Assembly: GCF_019510245.1 (NCBI RefSeq)
Contig: NZ_JAEKKT010000132.1
Span: forward strand, 1 to 64,000
Direction of reading: 5' to 3'
Length of the DNA: 64,000 nucleotides
From: Streptomyces sp.
GTDB lineage: Bacteria; Actinomycetota; Actinomycetes; Streptomycetales; Streptomycetaceae
Positions 30,094-40,183 of this stretch are shown here, piece by piece. Below the pieces are notes generated by a model that was not told the origin of the DNA, did not search any database, and worked only from the letters and a program-made list of their open reading frames with translations. Position 1 is the first letter of the stretch; the number at the start of each line of letters is the position of its first letter. A program made the position numbers and the translations under genes.

Positions 30094-31326
30094 TCAGTCG
30101 ACCAGGTCCCGGACCACCGCATCCGCCAGCAGCCGCCCCCGCAGCGTCAGCACGGCCCGCCCCTCGTCGTAGGGACCCTCCTCCAGCAGGCCCTCCCCCA
30201 GCGCCCGCCGCGAGGCCTTCAGCCCGTCCTCCTTCAGCAGTGCCAGCGGGACGCCCTCCCGCAGCCGCAGCTCCAGCAGGATCCGCTCCACCCGCCGGTC
30301 CTCGTCCGACAGGACCTCCCGCCCGGCCCCCGGCGACCGCCCGGACGCCAGCGCCGCCGCGTACGCCCCCGGGTGCTTCACGTTCCACCACCGCACGCCC
30401 CCCACGTGCGAGTGCGCCCCCGGTCCGGCGCCCCACCAGTCGGCGCCCCGCCAGTACAGCTCGTTGTGCAGGCAGCGGCCCGCGTCCGAGGTGGCCCAGT
30501 TGGACACCTCGTACCAGTCGAAGCCGGCCCCCGCCAGCACCGAGTCGGCGATCAGGTAGCGGTCGGCGTGGACGTCGTCGTCGGTCATCGGGACCTCGCC
30601 GCGGCGGATCCGGCGGGCCAGCCGGGTGCCCTCCTCGACGATCAGCGCGTACGCCGACACGTGGTCGGGCCCGGCGCCGATCGCCGCGTCCAGCGAGGCC
30701 CGCCAGTCGTCGTCGGACTCGCCCGGGGTGCCGTAGATCAGGTCGAGGTTGACGTGCTCGAAGCCGGCCGCGCGGGCCTCCGCGACGCACGCCTCGGGGC
30801 GCCCGGGGGTGTGGGTGCGGTCGAGGACCCGCAGCACGTGCTGCCGGGCGCTCTGCATGCCGAAGGAGATCCGGTTGAAGCCGCCCTCCCGCAGGGCCGC
30901 CAGATAGGCCGGGTCGACGGACTCCGGGTTCGCCTCCGTCGTGACCTCCGCGTCCGCCGCGAGCCCGAACTCGTCACGGATCGCGCCCAGCATCCGTACG
31001 AGATCGGCGGCGGCCAGCAACGTGGGCGTACCGCCGCCGACGAACACGGTCCGCACCTGGCGCGGATCGTCGCCGAGGACCTTCCTGGCCAGCCTGACCT
31101 CGTCGATCAAGGTGTCCGCGTAGTTGTCGCGGGAGGCGAGGACACCGCCGGTGCCGCGCAGCTCGGTCGCCGTGTAGGTGTTGAAGTCGCAGTAGCCGCA
31201 GCGGGTCGCGCAGTAGGGGACGTGCAGGTAGAACCCGAGGGGGCGGGCGGCGGCACCGGCGAGCGCGGACGCGGGGAGCGCGCCGTCGTCGGGGACGGGC
31301 TCGCCGTCGGGGAGTGCGGAAGGCAT
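30094..31326 (-). CDS. hemW: Heme chaperone HemW (coproporphyrinogen-oxidase-like radical SAM protein)
   Basis: 410-residue radical SAM protein that inserts heme into respiratory enzymes; formerly annotated as oxygen-independent coproporphyrinogen III oxidase. The cluster motif CxxxCxxC is in VPYCATRCGYCDFN; FVGGGTPTLL and EANPESVD follow; the C-terminal HemN_C domain holds LRLREGVPLALLKEDGL. The true oxidase HemN carries extra N-terminal residues that are absent here. Start: ATG 31326 (MPSALPDGEP) matches my memory of homologues, but an in-frame ATG at 31335 is possible; GGAGG lies too close to the first. The frame runs far upstream but into the neighbouring gene. Confidence 0.92.
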   Translation of the reverse strand: MPSALPDGEPVPDDGALPASALAGAAARPLGFYLHVPYCATRCGYCDFNTYTATELRGTGGVLASRDNYADTLIDEVRLARKVLGDDPRQVRTVFVGGGTPTLLAAADLVRMLGAIRDEFGLAADAEVTTEANPESVDPAYLAALREGGFNRISFGMQSARQHVLRVLDRTHTPGRPEACVAEARAAGFEHVNLDLIYGTPGESDDDWRASLDAAIGAGPDHVSAYALIVEEGTRLARRIRRGEVPMTDDDVHADRYLIADSVLAGAGFDWYEVSNWATSDAGRCLHNELYWRGADWWGAGPGAHSHVGGVRWWNVKHPGAYAAALASGRSPGAGREVLSDEDRRVERILLELRLREGVPLALLKEDGLKASRRALGEGLLEEGPYDEGRAVLTLRGRLLADAVVRDLVD

Positions 31327-31335
31327 GTCCTCCAT

Positions 31336-31462
31336 TGTCCCGTACGACAGTCCCGTACGACTGTCCCGTACGACTTGCCCCCTCTGCGCACCTGTCCCGT
31401 GCGGCGTGTCCCGTGCGGCGTGTCCCGTGCGGCGTGTCCCGTACGACGTGTCCCGTAGGGCG
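31336..31462. repeat. 13-14 bp tandem repeats upstream of hemW
   Basis: Two blocks. 31336-31375 has three units of TGTCCCGTACGAC type; 31393-31462 has five exact 14-bp steps starting TGTCCCGT (units GTGCGGCG, GTGCGGCG, GTGCGGCG, GTACGACG, GTAGGGCG in the second half). The tract fills the gap between the osaC-like stop and the hemW start. A regulatory role is possible but unproven. Confidence 0.85.
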
Positions 31463-31466
31463 CGGG

Positions 31467-33473
31467 TCACTCCGCCTGGAGGACGAGCAGCGCCAGGTCG
31501 TCCTCCGGCTGTCCGCCGCCGAACTCGTGGACCAGCCGTCTGATGCGTTCGGCGATCAGGTCGGCGTTCAGCCCCGCGCAGCCGGCCAGCGCCCGCGCGA
31601 GCCCGTCGCCGTCGTCGAACTGGCGGCTGCCGGAGCGCCGCTCGGTGACCACGTCGGTCACGCACAGCAGGCTGGCGCCGGGCGCGAGCTCGATGGTCTC
31701 GCTGCTGTACGTCTCGTCCTCGACGACCCCGAGCAGCGTCTGCGGGCGCGCGGCGGTGCGGACCTCGCCGTCCGGGCCGAGGAGCAGCGGCAGCGGATGC
31801 CCGGCGGAGGCGAGGGTGCAGCGGACGCCGCCGTCGTCGAGGGGGGTGAGTTCGCCGTAGAGGAGGGAGAGGAAACGGGTCTGCGGGCCGTCGCCGGGCG
31901 GCAGGCCACGGCCGCCGGCGGCGACCAGGGCGCGGGCGGCGGCATCGGCGGCCTCGGTGGCGTCGTCGAGGAGGAGCTGGTTGAGGCGGTCGAGGACGTC
32001 GGCGACCCGGTAGCCCTCGCGGGCGAGGAGCCGCAGCCAGGGCCGGGCGAGACCGATGACGACGGCGGCCTCGGGGCCCTTGCCCTGGACGTCGCCGACG
32101 GCGAAGCACCAGCGGCCGTCGCCGGCCGGGAAGAGGTCGTAGAAGTCGCCGCTCGGGCCGCCCTTGTCGCAGGGTTCGTAGACGAGGGCGCTGCGCACGC
32201 CCGGGATCTCGGCGACCGCGCCGGGGAGCAGGCCGCGCTGCAGGACGGCGCTGATGGTGGCCTGGCGGGCGTACTGGCGGGCCGCGCCGATGGCGAGGGC
32301 GACCCGGCGCCCGAAGTCCTCCACGAGGCCGGTGATCTCGTCGGGGATGCCCTCCGGGCCGGAGCGTCCGATCACGAGCGTGCCGAGCGGGCGGCCGCCC
32401 GCGATCAGCCGGTAGGCGAGCGCCGAGCCCTGCACGCCCTGCGGGCCGAGCGCGGCGCCGGGCCAGGGATACGGCTCGGGCCCGGACCGTAAGCCGCCGC
32501 TCGGGCTCGGCGGGTCCTTCTCCAGGGCGTGGTGCAGTTCCTCGATGCGGTTCTCGCTGCCGTGCCAGACCCGGGCCAGCCGCGGGCCGCCCGCACCGCC
32601 CGCGCCGCCCGCGCCGCCCGCACCGCCGGGGGCGCCCCAGCCGCCGCCGCGTACGGTCGCCTCGTCCTCCAGCCACACCGCGCACCAGTCGGCGAGGCGC
32701 GGCACGATCAGCTGGCCGGTGAGCGCGGCCACCAGGTTCTCGTCGAGCTGCCCGGCGAGCAGGTCGGAGGCCTCGGCGAGGAAGGACAGCGCGCCCCGGT
32801 TGAGCCAGTCCCGGTCGCGCTCGGGGCGGTGGGAGCACCCTTCGCGCTCCTCCGCGGCCGCGTGTGCGTGCGCGCGCGTGTGTGCGGCCGCGTGCGGGGG
32901 CGGCTCGGGGGCGAGGATCTCGGCGACCTTCAGCTGCCGCTCGTCGGGGAGCGTGCCGCCGCGGCCGGTCAGCCGCGCCCACACCGACTTGGCGCCGGTG
33001 CGGTACGTCACCCCCCAGGACTCGGCGAGCGAGGCGACCAGGCGCAGCCCGCGCCCGAACTCCGGTGTCTCGTACGGCGTCTCACCCGGGTGGTCGCGCG
33101 GCGCACGGGAGGGATGGCGGTCGGTCACCTCGACCACGAACGCCGCCGTCTCCTCCCGCCCCTCCTCCAGCCACCAGTCGACCTCGACGTCGGTACCGGC
33201 GTGCACGACGGCGTTGGTGACGAGTTCGCTGACGACGACCATGACGTCCTCGCCGACCCGCTGCTGCTCCGGGCGGAGGAGCCCGCACTCGGTCCACTCG
33301 TCGAGGGAGGCGCGCACCAGGGCGCGCGCCGAACCCGGCGCGAGGGGGCCTCCAGGCAGGGCCGCGCGCCCCTGCGCACGCGGGCCCGCGGTGTCGTGCG
33401 CGGGCGCCGCGTCGTGCGCAGGCGCCTCACGGACCCGGGAGACGGTCTCCCGTTGCGTGGGTATGGCCCCCAT
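31467..33473 (-). CDS. RsbW-like kinase / GAF / SpoIIE phosphatase multidomain protein
   Basis: 668-residue signalling protein. Domains: RsbW/SpoIIAB-type HATPase (about 50-160; [33 protein letters not shown]), a GAF domain (about 230-385) and a C-terminal PP2C/SpoIIE phosphatase (about 405-665) with metal motifs [16 protein letters not shown] and EDDLALLVL. The ATG at 33473 is chosen for GGGGAG six bases upstream; an ATG 33 bases upstream is possible. Gly/Ala repeats (GGAGGAGGAGGAGG) sit in the linker. It is divergent from a poly-HAMP hybrid kinase, like OsaC beside OsaA-OsaB in S. coelicolor, but shorter; I infer control of an anti-sigma pathway. Confidence 0.88.
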   Translation of the reverse strand: MGAIPTQRETVSRVREAPAHDAAPAHDTAGPRAQGRAALPGGPLAPGSARALVRASLDEWTECGLLRPEQQRVGEDVMVVVSELVTNAVVHAGTDVEVDWWLEEGREETAAFVVEVTDRHPSRAPRDHPGETPYETPEFGRGLRLVASLAESWGVTYRTGAKSVWARLTGRGGTLPDERQLKVAEILAPEPPPHAAAHTRAHAHAAAEEREGCSHRPERDRDWLNRGALSFLAEASDLLAGQLDENLVAALTGQLIVPRLADWCAVWLEDEATVRGGGWGAPGGAGGAGGAGGAGGPRLARVWHGSENRIEELHHALEKDPPSPSGGLRSGPEPYPWPGAALGPQGVQGSALAYRLIAGGRPLGTLVIGRSGPEGIPDEITGLVEDFGRRVALAIGAARQYARQATISAVLQRGLLPGAVAEIPGVRSALVYEPCDKGGPSGDFYDLFPAGDGRWCFAVGDVQGKGPEAAVVIGLARPWLRLLAREGYRVADVLDRLNQLLLDDATEAADAAARALVAAGGRGLPPGDGPQTRFLSLLYGELTPLDDGGVRCTLASAGHPLPLLLGPDGEVRTAARPQTLLGVVEDETYSSETIELAPGASLLCVTDVVTERRSGSRQFDDGDGLARALAGCAGLNADLIAERIRRLVHEFGGGQPEDDLALLVLQAE

Positions 33474-33575
33474 GTCCAGCTCCCCGAGCAGTTCGGACGA
33501 ATACATCCCGATCGATGCGGACAGAGTGACAGACTGACTGCGCCCATAAGCACCGAGTTACCGAAGTGGGCCGCC

Positions 33576-36500
33576 ATGAGTGAGAACAGTGCTACGCGTG
33601 TGCTCGAAGACGGACAGAAACCGGAACAACTCCGAGCATCCGCACTGCGCCCTCTGCTCGCCGCGATGACCGCCGCCCGCGACGGCGACTTCACGAAGGT
33701 TCCGGAGACCGGGGCCGACGGGACCGCCGGCGAGGGGATCGTCGCCGAACTCACCGCGGTCTTCAACCAAATCATGGACCGCGGCATCCACTTCAACGCC
33801 GACGTACGGCGCGTGAAACGGGAACTGGTGCGGCACGGCCGGCTGGACGAACGGCTGTCGGCGAGCCCCGGCCAGGGCGCCTGGACGTCACGCGTCAACG
33901 ACGTCAACCAGGTCCTCGACGCCCTGGTCGCGCCCGCGGCGAACGCCACGCGCGTGCTCGACGCGGTGGCCGGCGGCGACCTGACCCAGCGGGTCGACCT
34001 GCACGACGGCAGCCGGCAGCTCCGCGGTGACCTGCGCAGGCTCGCCCGCGCGGTGAACACGATGGTCGACCAGCTCTCCCTGTTCACCGGCGAGGTGACC
34101 CGGGTCGCGCGCGAGGTCGGCACCGAGGGGCGGCTCGGCGGCCGGGCCAAGGTGCAGGGCCTGTCGGGCAGCTGGCGGGACGTCACCGAGGCCGTCAACA
34201 CCATGGCGTCCCGGCTGACCGCGCAGGTCCGTGACATCGCCCTGGTGACGACGGCGGTGGCACGCGGCGACCTGACCCGCACGGTGACCGTCGAGGCGAC
34301 CGGTGAGCTGCTGGAGCTGAAGCTCACCGTGAACACCATGGTCGACCAGCTCTCCGCGTTCGCCGACGAAGTCACCCGCATCGCCCGCGAAGTCGGCACG
34401 GAGGGCCGGCTGGGCGGCCGCGCCCAGGTACGGGGCGTCTCGGGCGTCTGGAAGGACCTGACCGACAACGTCAACTTCATGGCGTCGAACCTGACCTCCC
34501 AGGTCCGCAACATCGCCCAGGTGACGACGGCCGTCGCCAACGGCGACCTCTCGCAGAAGATCATGGTCGACGCGCAGGGCGAGATCCTCGAACTGAAATC
34601 GACGATCAACACGATGGTCGACCAGCTCTCCGCGTTCGCCGACGAAGTCACCCGCGTCGCCCGCGAAGTCGGCACCGAAGGAAACCTCGGCGGTCAGGCA
34701 CGGTCAGAGGCGTCTCCGGGGTCTGGAAAGAGCTGACGGACAACGTCAACTTCATGGCACTGAACCTGACCTCCCAGGTCCGCAACATCGCCCAGGTGAC
34801 GACAGCCGTCGCCAACGGCGACCTGTCCAAGAAGATCACCGTCGACGCACGCGGCGAGATCCTCGAACTCAAGGACACCGTCAACACGATGGTGGAACAA
34901 CTGCGGGCCTTCGCCGACGAGGTCACCCGCGTCGCCCGCGAGGTCGGCACCGACGGCCGGCTGGGCGGCCGCGCCCAGGTGCTCGGCGTCTCCGGGGTCT
35001 GGCGGGACCTGACGGACAACGTCAACTACATGGCCGACAACCTGACCTCCCAGGTCCGCAACATCGCCCAGGTGGCAACCGCCGTCGCCCAGGGCGACCT
35101 GTCCCGGAAGATCGACGTGGACGCGCGCGGCGAGATCCTCGAACTGAAGACCACCATCAACACGATGGTCGACACCCTGTCCTCGTTCTCCTCCGAGGTG
35201 ACACGGGTGGCCCGCGAGGTGGGCTCCGACGGCCGGCTGGGCGGCCAGGCCCGGGTGGAGGGCGTGTACGGCACCTGGAAGCGCCTGACGACCAACGTGA
35301 ACGAGCTCGCGCTCAACCTCACCACCCAGGTCCGCGCGATCGCCGAGGTCGCCTCGGCCGTGGCACAGGGCGACATGTCCCGCTCGATCACCGTCGAGAC
35401 CCGCGGCGAGGTCGCCGAACTCAAGGACAACATCAACCTGATGGTCGCCAACCTGCGCGAGACGACCCGCGCCAAGGACTGGCTGGAGTCCAACCTGGCC
35501 CGCCTCGCCTCCCTCATGCAGGGCCACCGGGACCTGATGGAGGTCGCCGACCTCATCCTGCGCGAGCTGACCCCGCTGGTGAACGCCCAGTACGGCGCGT
35601 TCTTCCTCGCCGACCCGGACGAGGACGGCGCCGCCGTGCGCACGACCGTACCGCCCAAGGGCCTCGCGTTCATCGCCGGCTACGGCTCCGCCCAGGGCGC
35701 GACGGTCGAGACCGGCGGCCTGCCGGTGCACGGCCTGGTCCGCCAGGCGGCCCGCGAGAAGAAGCGGATCCTCGTCGAGGAGACCCCGCCGGACTACATC
35801 AAGATCAACAGCGGTCTCGGCGAAGCCGCGCCCACCACGATCGTCATCATCCCGATCCTCTTCGAGGACAAACTCCTCGGCATCATCGAACTGGCCTCCT
35901 TCTCCCGCTTCTCCGACGTCCACCTCGCGTTCTTCGACCAGTTCGTCAACACCATCGGCGTGGCGATCAACACGATCATCGCCAACTCCCGCACGGAGTC
36001 CCTGCTCGGCGAGTCACAACGGCTGGCGATGCAACTCCAGGAACGCTCGGACGAACTTCAGAAACAACAGGCGGAACTACAGCGCTCGAACGCGGAACTG
36101 GAGGAGAAAGCCGCCCTCCTGGCGACCTCTTCCCAGTACAAGTCGGAGTTCCTGGCGAACATGTCCCACGAACTGCGCACCCCGCTGAACTCCCTGCTGA
36201 TCCTGGCCCGGCTGCTGTCCGACAACCCGGACGGCCGCCTCTCCGACCAGGAGGTCCAGTTCGCCACCACGATCCACCGCTCCGGCTCGGACCTGCTCCA
36301 GCTCATCAACGACATCCTGGACCTGTCGAAGATCGAGGCCGGCCGGATGGACGTACGCCCCAAACGCCTCCCCCTGATCAAACTCCTCGACTACGTCCAC
36401 GCGACCTTCCGCCCGCTCACCCTGGACCGGGGCCTGGCCTTCGAGGTGACCGTCGGCGAGGACGTGCCGCGCGAGATGTACTCCGACGAGCAGCGCCTCC

Positions 36501-37420
36501 AGCAGATCCTGCGCAACCTGCTCTCCAACGCGATCAAGTTCACCGCAAAGGGCCGCGTGGAACTGCGCGTGCGCCGCGTGAAGGACCCCGAGCACCACTC
36601 CGTCCCCGACAGCGACGAGGTGATCGCCTTCGAGGTGTCGGACACCGGCATCGGGATCGCCGCCGAGAAACTCCCGGTCATCTTCGAGGCGTTCCAGCAG
36701 GCCGACGGCACCACGAACCGCAAGTACGGCGGCACCGGACTCGGCCTCTCCATCAGCCGGGAGATCGCCGGCCTGCTGGGCGGCCGGATCGTCGCCGCGA
36801 GCGAACCGGGCGCGGGCTCGACGTTCACGTTGTACGTCCCGGTCGTCAGCCCCGGCCACGCTGCGCCCGGGCCGGCCCCGCAGACCCACACCGCGCCGGC
36901 TCTCGGCCCGGCGACGGCCGCCGCCCCCGACCCCGACGACTCCTGGCCGGCCCCGATCCGGCTGGAGGCGTGGCAGACGGGCCGCGCGGGCCGCGTGCTC
37001 CCCGGCCGCCGCGTCCTGATCATCGACGACGACATCCGCAACGTCTTCGCCCTCACCCACGTCCTCGGCCGCGTCGGCATGCCGGTGCTGTACGCGGAGA
37101 ACGGCCGGGAGGGCATCGAGACCCTCGAACGCAACCCTGACGTCGAACTCGTCCTGATGGACATCATGATGCCCGAGATGGACGGCCACGAGACCATCGC
37201 GGCCATCCGCCGCGCCCCGCGCTGGACCGGCCTGCCGATCGTCGCCCTCACCGCGAAGGCGATGCCGGGCGACCGCGAGAAGTCCATCGCACGCGGCGCC
37301 AACGACTACGTACCCAAACCGGTGGACGTCGACCGGCTGCTCACCGTCGTCTGCGCACTCCTGGACCCCGACAGCACGCAGGACGGCGAGACCGCCGACG
37401 ACGAACGGACGGAGCAATGA
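33576..37420 (+). pseudogene. Poly-HAMP hybrid histidine kinase gene interrupted by a 1-nt deletion
   Basis: Restored, this encodes about 1281 residues: a HAMP array (about 25-640), GAF (about 650-800), HisKA with [10 protein letters not shown], HATPase ([21 protein letters not shown]) and a receiver ([33 protein letters not shown]). No membrane helix is seen, so it is cytosolic. The first frame stops at 34736; the remainder continues one frame over. At 34701-34706 the DNA reads CGGTCAG where the repeat neighbours imply CGGGTCAG. The spacing of the repeated AACCTGACCTCCCAGGTCCG block is 275 bp across this point and 276 bp in the next interval, so one base is missing. Both halves keep normal codon use, so the lesion is recent or a sequencing error. 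Similar in layout to OsaA. Confidence 0.85.
34754..37420 (+). CDS. 3' part of the hybrid kinase (HAMP-GAF-HisKA-HATPase-receiver)
   Basis: Open frame of 888 codons downstream of the frameshift, starting at the ATG within [13 protein letters not shown]. It retains three GDL-type HAMP units, GAF, the phosphoacceptor His in SHELRTP, the N and G boxes and a complete receiver. If translated by reinitiation it could be an active but deregulated kinase lacking the N-terminal half of the HAMP array. There is no good ribosome binding site before the ATG, so expression on its own is doubtful. The stop overlaps the response regulator start by 4 bp. Confidence 0.7.
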   Translation: MALNLTSQVRNIAQVTTAVANGDLSKKITVDARGEILELKDTVNTMVEQLRAFADEVTRVAREVGTDGRLGGRAQVLGVSGVWRDLTDNVNYMADNLTSQVRNIAQVATAVAQGDLSRKIDVDARGEILELKTTINTMVDTLSSFSSEVTRVAREVGSDGRLGGQARVEGVYGTWKRLTTNVNELALNLTTQVRAIAEVASAVAQGDMSRSITVETRGEVAELKDNINLMVANLRETTRAKDWLESNLARLASLMQGHRDLMEVADLILRELTPLVNAQYGAFFLADPDEDGAAVRTTVPPKGLAFIAGYGSAQGATVETGGLPVHGLVRQAAREKKRILVEETPPDYIKINSGLGEAAPTTIVIIPILFEDKLLGIIELASFSRFSDVHLAFFDQFVNTIGVAINTIIANSRTESLLGESQRLAMQLQERSDELQKQQAELQRSNAELEEKAALLATSSQYKSEFLANMSHELRTPLNSLLILARLLSDNPDGRLSDQEVQFATTIHRSGSDLLQLINDILDLSKIEAGRMDVRPKRLPLIKLLDYVHATFRPLTLDRGLAFEVTVGEDVPREMYSDEQRLQQILRNLLSNAIKFTAKGRVELRVRRVKDPEHHSVPDSDEVIAFEVSDTGIGIAAEKLPVIFEAFQQADGTTNRKYGGTGLGLSISREIAGLLGGRIVAASEPGAGSTFTLYVPVVSPGHAAPGPAPQTHTAPALGPATAAAPDPDDSWPAPIRLEAWQTGRAGRVLPGRRVLIIDDDIRNVFALTHVLGRVGMPVLYAENGREGIETLERNPDVELVLMDIMMPEMDGHETIAAIRRAPRWTGLPIVALTAKAMPGDREKSIARGANDYVPKPVDVDRLLTVVCALLDPDSTQDGETADDERTEQ

Positions 37421-37977
37421 CCGCTGACGACCGTGCCGGAATCCTCCTGGTCGACGACATGGAGGACAACCTGATCGCACTGGAAGCCGTTCTGGGGTCG
37501 CTGAACGAGCCGATCGTACGGGCCCGCTCCGGCGAGGAGGCGATGAAGGCCCTGCTCCGCCGCCGCTTCGCCGTCGTCCTCCTCGACATCCGCATGCCGG
37601 GCATGGACGGTTTCGAGACGGCCGCGAACATCAAACGCCTCGACCAGACGAAGGACGTCCCGATCATCTTCCTGACCGGAGCGGACGAGGGCGCGGGGTA
37701 CACGTTCCGCGGCTACGCCACGGGCGCGGCGGACTACCTGACGAAACCGTTCGATCCGTGGGTGCTGCGGGCGAAGGTCAACGTGTTCCTGGAACTGCAC
37801 CCGAAGAACCAGCAGCTCCAGGAGCTGTTGAGCCGGGAAAAGGCGGACTTCGGCGAGCTGGGCAAGCGGTTGGCCGTGCTGGAGGACCGGCTGTCCGAGG
37901 ACCCACTCGACGTAGCAGCGCTACGAAAAGAGACCAGGGAGCTACGGCAACTGCTGAACAGAACGAGGCCGAACTGA
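37417..37977 (+). CDS. Response regulator with C-terminal coiled coil, no DNA-binding domain
   Basis: 186-residue partner of the hybrid kinase. Receiver domain 1-120: ILLVDDMEDN (acidic pocket), VVLLDIRMPGMDG with the phosphorylated Asp, LTGADEG and LTKPFDP. Residues about 125-186 are heptad-like and charged (ELHPKNQQLQELLSREKADF, KRLAVLEDRL), probably a coiled coil. There is no helix-turn-helix, so it acts by protein contacts. ATG overlaps the kinase stop by 4 bp. The layout matches OsaB of the S. coelicolor osmoadaptation system; that parallel is inference. Confidence 0.9.
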   Translation: MTADDRAGILLVDDMEDNLIALEAVLGSLNEPIVRARSGEEAMKALLRRRFAVVLLDIRMPGMDGFETAANIKRLDQTKDVPIIFLTGADEGAGYTFRGYATGAADYLTKPFDPWVLRAKVNVFLELHPKNQQLQELLSREKADFGELGKRLAVLEDRLSEDPLDVAALRKETRELRQLLNRTRPN

Positions 37978-37983
37978 CGTGAA

Positions 37984-38014
37984 GGGGGGGCGGGAGCTGC
38001 GCGACCAGCCCCCT
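37984..38014. repeat. Interspersed repeat, copy 6 (single arm)
   Basis: GGGGGGGCGGGAGCTGCGCGACCAGCCCCC lies just after the response regulator stop and before the end of the convergent acyl-CoA synthetase gene. Only one arm of the family is present. Confidence 0.5.
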
Positions 38015-38039
38015 CGCTCCCGCACCAGCCGGCGAACCC

Positions 38040-39914
38040 CTAGGCCTCCCGTGTCCCGGCGTACATCTCGTCGATGAGGTGCTTGTACTCCCGCTCCACG
38101 ACCGGCCTCTTCAGCTTCAGGCTCGGCGTGATCTCCCCGTGCTCCACATCGAGGTCACGGGGCAGCAGCCGGAACTTCTTGATGGTCTGCCACCGCTGCA
38201 GCCCCTCGTTGAGCTCCTTGACGTACCCGTCGACCATCTCGACGGTCGCCGGTGCGGCCACCACGTCGGCGTAGGACCTGCCCTCCAGGCCGTTCTCCTT
38301 GGCCCACTCCAGGATCGCGGCCTCGTCGAGGGCGATCAGGGCGGTGCAGAAGTTCCGGTCGGCGCCGTGCACAAGGATGTTGGAGACGTACGGGCAGACC
38401 GCCTTGAACTGTCCCTCGACCTCGGCCGGCGCGATGTACTTGCCGCCGGACGTCTTGATGAGGTCCTTCTTGCGGTCGGTGATCCGCAGGTAGCCGTCGG
38501 GGGACAGCTCGCCGATGTCACCGGTGTGGAACCAGCCGTCGCTCTCCAGGACCTCGGCGGTCTTCTCGGGCAGCCCGTGGTAGCCCTGCATGATGCCGGG
38601 GCCGCGCAGCAGGATCTCGCCGTCGTCGGCGATCCGCACCTCGCAGCCGGGCAGCGGCTTGCCGACCGTACCGGTGCGGTAGGCCTCGCCGGGGTTCACG
38701 AAGGACGCGGCGGAGGACTCGGTGAGGCCGTAGCCCTCCAGGATGTGCACGCCGGCGCCGGCGAAGAAGTAGCCGATCTCGGGCGCCAGCGCCGCCGACC
38801 CGGAGACGCAGGCGCGCAGCCGCCCGCCGAAGGCCTCGCGCAGCTTGGAGTAGACGAGGCCGTCGGCGACCTTGTGCTTGGCGGCGAGCCCGAAGGGCGC
38901 GGTCGCGGCGCCGGTGCGCCGGAAGTTGTCCTGGGTGACCTTGGCGTACTCGCGGGCGACGTCGGCCGCCCACTGGAAGATCTTGTACTTGGCGGCGCCG
39001 CCGGCGCGGGCCTTCGCGGCGACGCCGTTGTAGACCTTCTCGAAGATGCGCGGCACGGCGGCCATGTACGTCGGCTGCACGACCGGCAGATTCTCGATGA
39101 TCTTGTCGACGCGGCCGTCCACGGCGGTGACGTGACCGACCTCGATCTGCCCCGAGGTGAGCACCTTGCCGAAGACGTGCGCGAGCGGCAGCCACAGGTA
39201 CTGCACGTCCTCGGCACTGATGAGGCCGGTCGCGGCGATCGCCTTCGCCATGTACGACCAGTTGTCCTGGGGCAGCCGTACGCCCTTGGGGCGGCCGGTG
39301 GTGCCGGAGGTGTAGATGAGGGTGGCGAGCTGGTCCTTGGTGATCGCGCCGACCCGCTCCTTGATGAGCTCGGGGTGCTTCTCCAGGTACCTGGCGCCGC
39401 GCTGCTCCAGTTCGGCGAGGGTGATGACCCAGTCGCCGGTCTCGACGCCGGCCGGGTCGATGACGACGACCTGGGTGAGCTCGGGCAGTTCGGCACGCTT
39501 CTCGACGGCCTTGGCGACCTGTGCCGCGTCCTCCGCGATCAGCACCCGGCTCTCGGAGTCGGAGAGGATGAACGCCGACTCCTCGGCGTTGGTCTGCGGG
39601 TAGACGGTCGTGGTGGCCGCTCCGGCGCACAGGATGCCGAGGTCGGCGAGGATCCACTCGACACGGGTGGAGGCGGCCAGGGCGACCCGCTGCTCGGGCT
39701 CGATGCCGAGTTCGATGAGACCGGCGGCGATCGCGTAGACCTGCTCGGCGGCCTGCGCCCAGCTGAGCGACTTCCAGTCGTCCGGGCCCTGGCCGGAGGC
39801 CGCGGGCACCGGGTATCGGTATGCCTCGGCGTCCGGTGTGGCCGCCACGCGATCCAGGAAGAGGGCCGCCACGGACGGCGGTCGGTTCTCGATCAGTGTC
39901 TGTGTGTCGGTCAC
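38040..39914 (-). CDS. Long-chain fatty-acid-CoA ligase (AMP-binding)
   Basis: 624-residue adenylate-forming enzyme that activates long-chain fatty acids to acyl-CoA. Motifs: P-loop TLIYTSGTTGRPKGVRLP, acyl-AMP motif YGLTESSAA, GWFHTGDIGEL with the ribose-binding Asp, RITDRKKDLIKTSGGKYIAP and the C-terminal domain. Long insertions and the ending (HGEITPSLKLKRPVVEREY) are those of the FadD15/LC-FACS group. ATG at 39914. Upstream palindromes (see entry at 39993) suggest control by a TetR-type regulator, which is inference. Confidence 0.92.
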   Translation of the reverse strand: MTDTQTLIENRPPSVAALFLDRVAATPDAEAYRYPVPAASGQGPDDWKSLSWAQAAEQVYAIAAGLIELGIEPEQRVALAASTRVEWILADLGILCAGAATTTVYPQTNAEESAFILSDSESRVLIAEDAAQVAKAVEKRAELPELTQVVVIDPAGVETGDWVITLAELEQRGARYLEKHPELIKERVGAITKDQLATLIYTSGTTGRPKGVRLPQDNWSYMAKAIAATGLISAEDVQYLWLPLAHVFGKVLTSGQIEVGHVTAVDGRVDKIIENLPVVQPTYMAAVPRIFEKVYNGVAAKARAGGAAKYKIFQWAADVAREYAKVTQDNFRRTGAATAPFGLAAKHKVADGLVYSKLREAFGGRLRACVSGSAALAPEIGYFFAGAGVHILEGYGLTESSAASFVNPGEAYRTGTVGKPLPGCEVRIADDGEILLRGPGIMQGYHGLPEKTAEVLESDGWFHTGDIGELSPDGYLRITDRKKDLIKTSGGKYIAPAEVEGQFKAVCPYVSNILVHGADRNFCTALIALDEAAILEWAKENGLEGRSYADVVAAPATVEMVDGYVKELNEGLQRWQTIKKFRLLPRDLDVEHGEITPSLKLKRPVVEREYKHLIDEMYAGTREA

Positions 39915-39992
39915 GACATCCTCCGGGGCCCGCGACGGTGCGGCTGGCTCAGTGCGGCTGGGGTTTACTCACGGTGGGGTTCGCGCTGTTTA

Positions 39993-40002
39993 ACTCGCGA
40001 GT
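39993..40002. promoter_or_regulatory. Palindrome upstream of the acyl-CoA synthetase gene
   Basis: Perfect ACTCGCGAGT core inside TTAACTCGCGAGTAAC, 79 bases upstream of the start codon; a partial TTTACTCAC match lies nearer the gene. TetR-family fatty-acid regulators often use ACTCGCGAGT-like sites. Only the palindrome is seen; the regulator is unknown. Confidence 0.4.
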
Positions 40003-40108
40003 AACTATCGAGCAGGGATCAGAGTAAGCCGCGACCGGCCTGTACGTAAGGGGCATCGGCCTGTCTGTTTCGCCGCATGTTCCACGCAGAGCGACGCTAC
40101 GCGCGCGT

Positions 40109-40142
40109 AGGGGTCCGCCGCACTTTCGCACGGCGAACCCCT
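40109..40142 (-). terminator. Terminator after lepA
   Basis: Arms AGGGGTCCGCCG and CGGCGAACCCCT (one mismatch) around a 10-base loop, 42 bases after the lepA stop. A perfect 14-bp palindrome CTACGCGCGCGTAG (40097-40110) touches it. The rest of 39915-40183 shows no gene. Confidence 0.65.
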
Positions 40143-40183
40143 GTTGTACCCGATTTGTGGCCGCGACCGATCGTTACCCGCGG

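Noticed and set aside
31327..32982. Upstream in-frame extension of HemW through the repeats and into the phosphatase gene
   Set aside because: The extension is antisense-like low-complexity sequence; HemW homologues begin near 31326, and the tandem repeats are noncoding.
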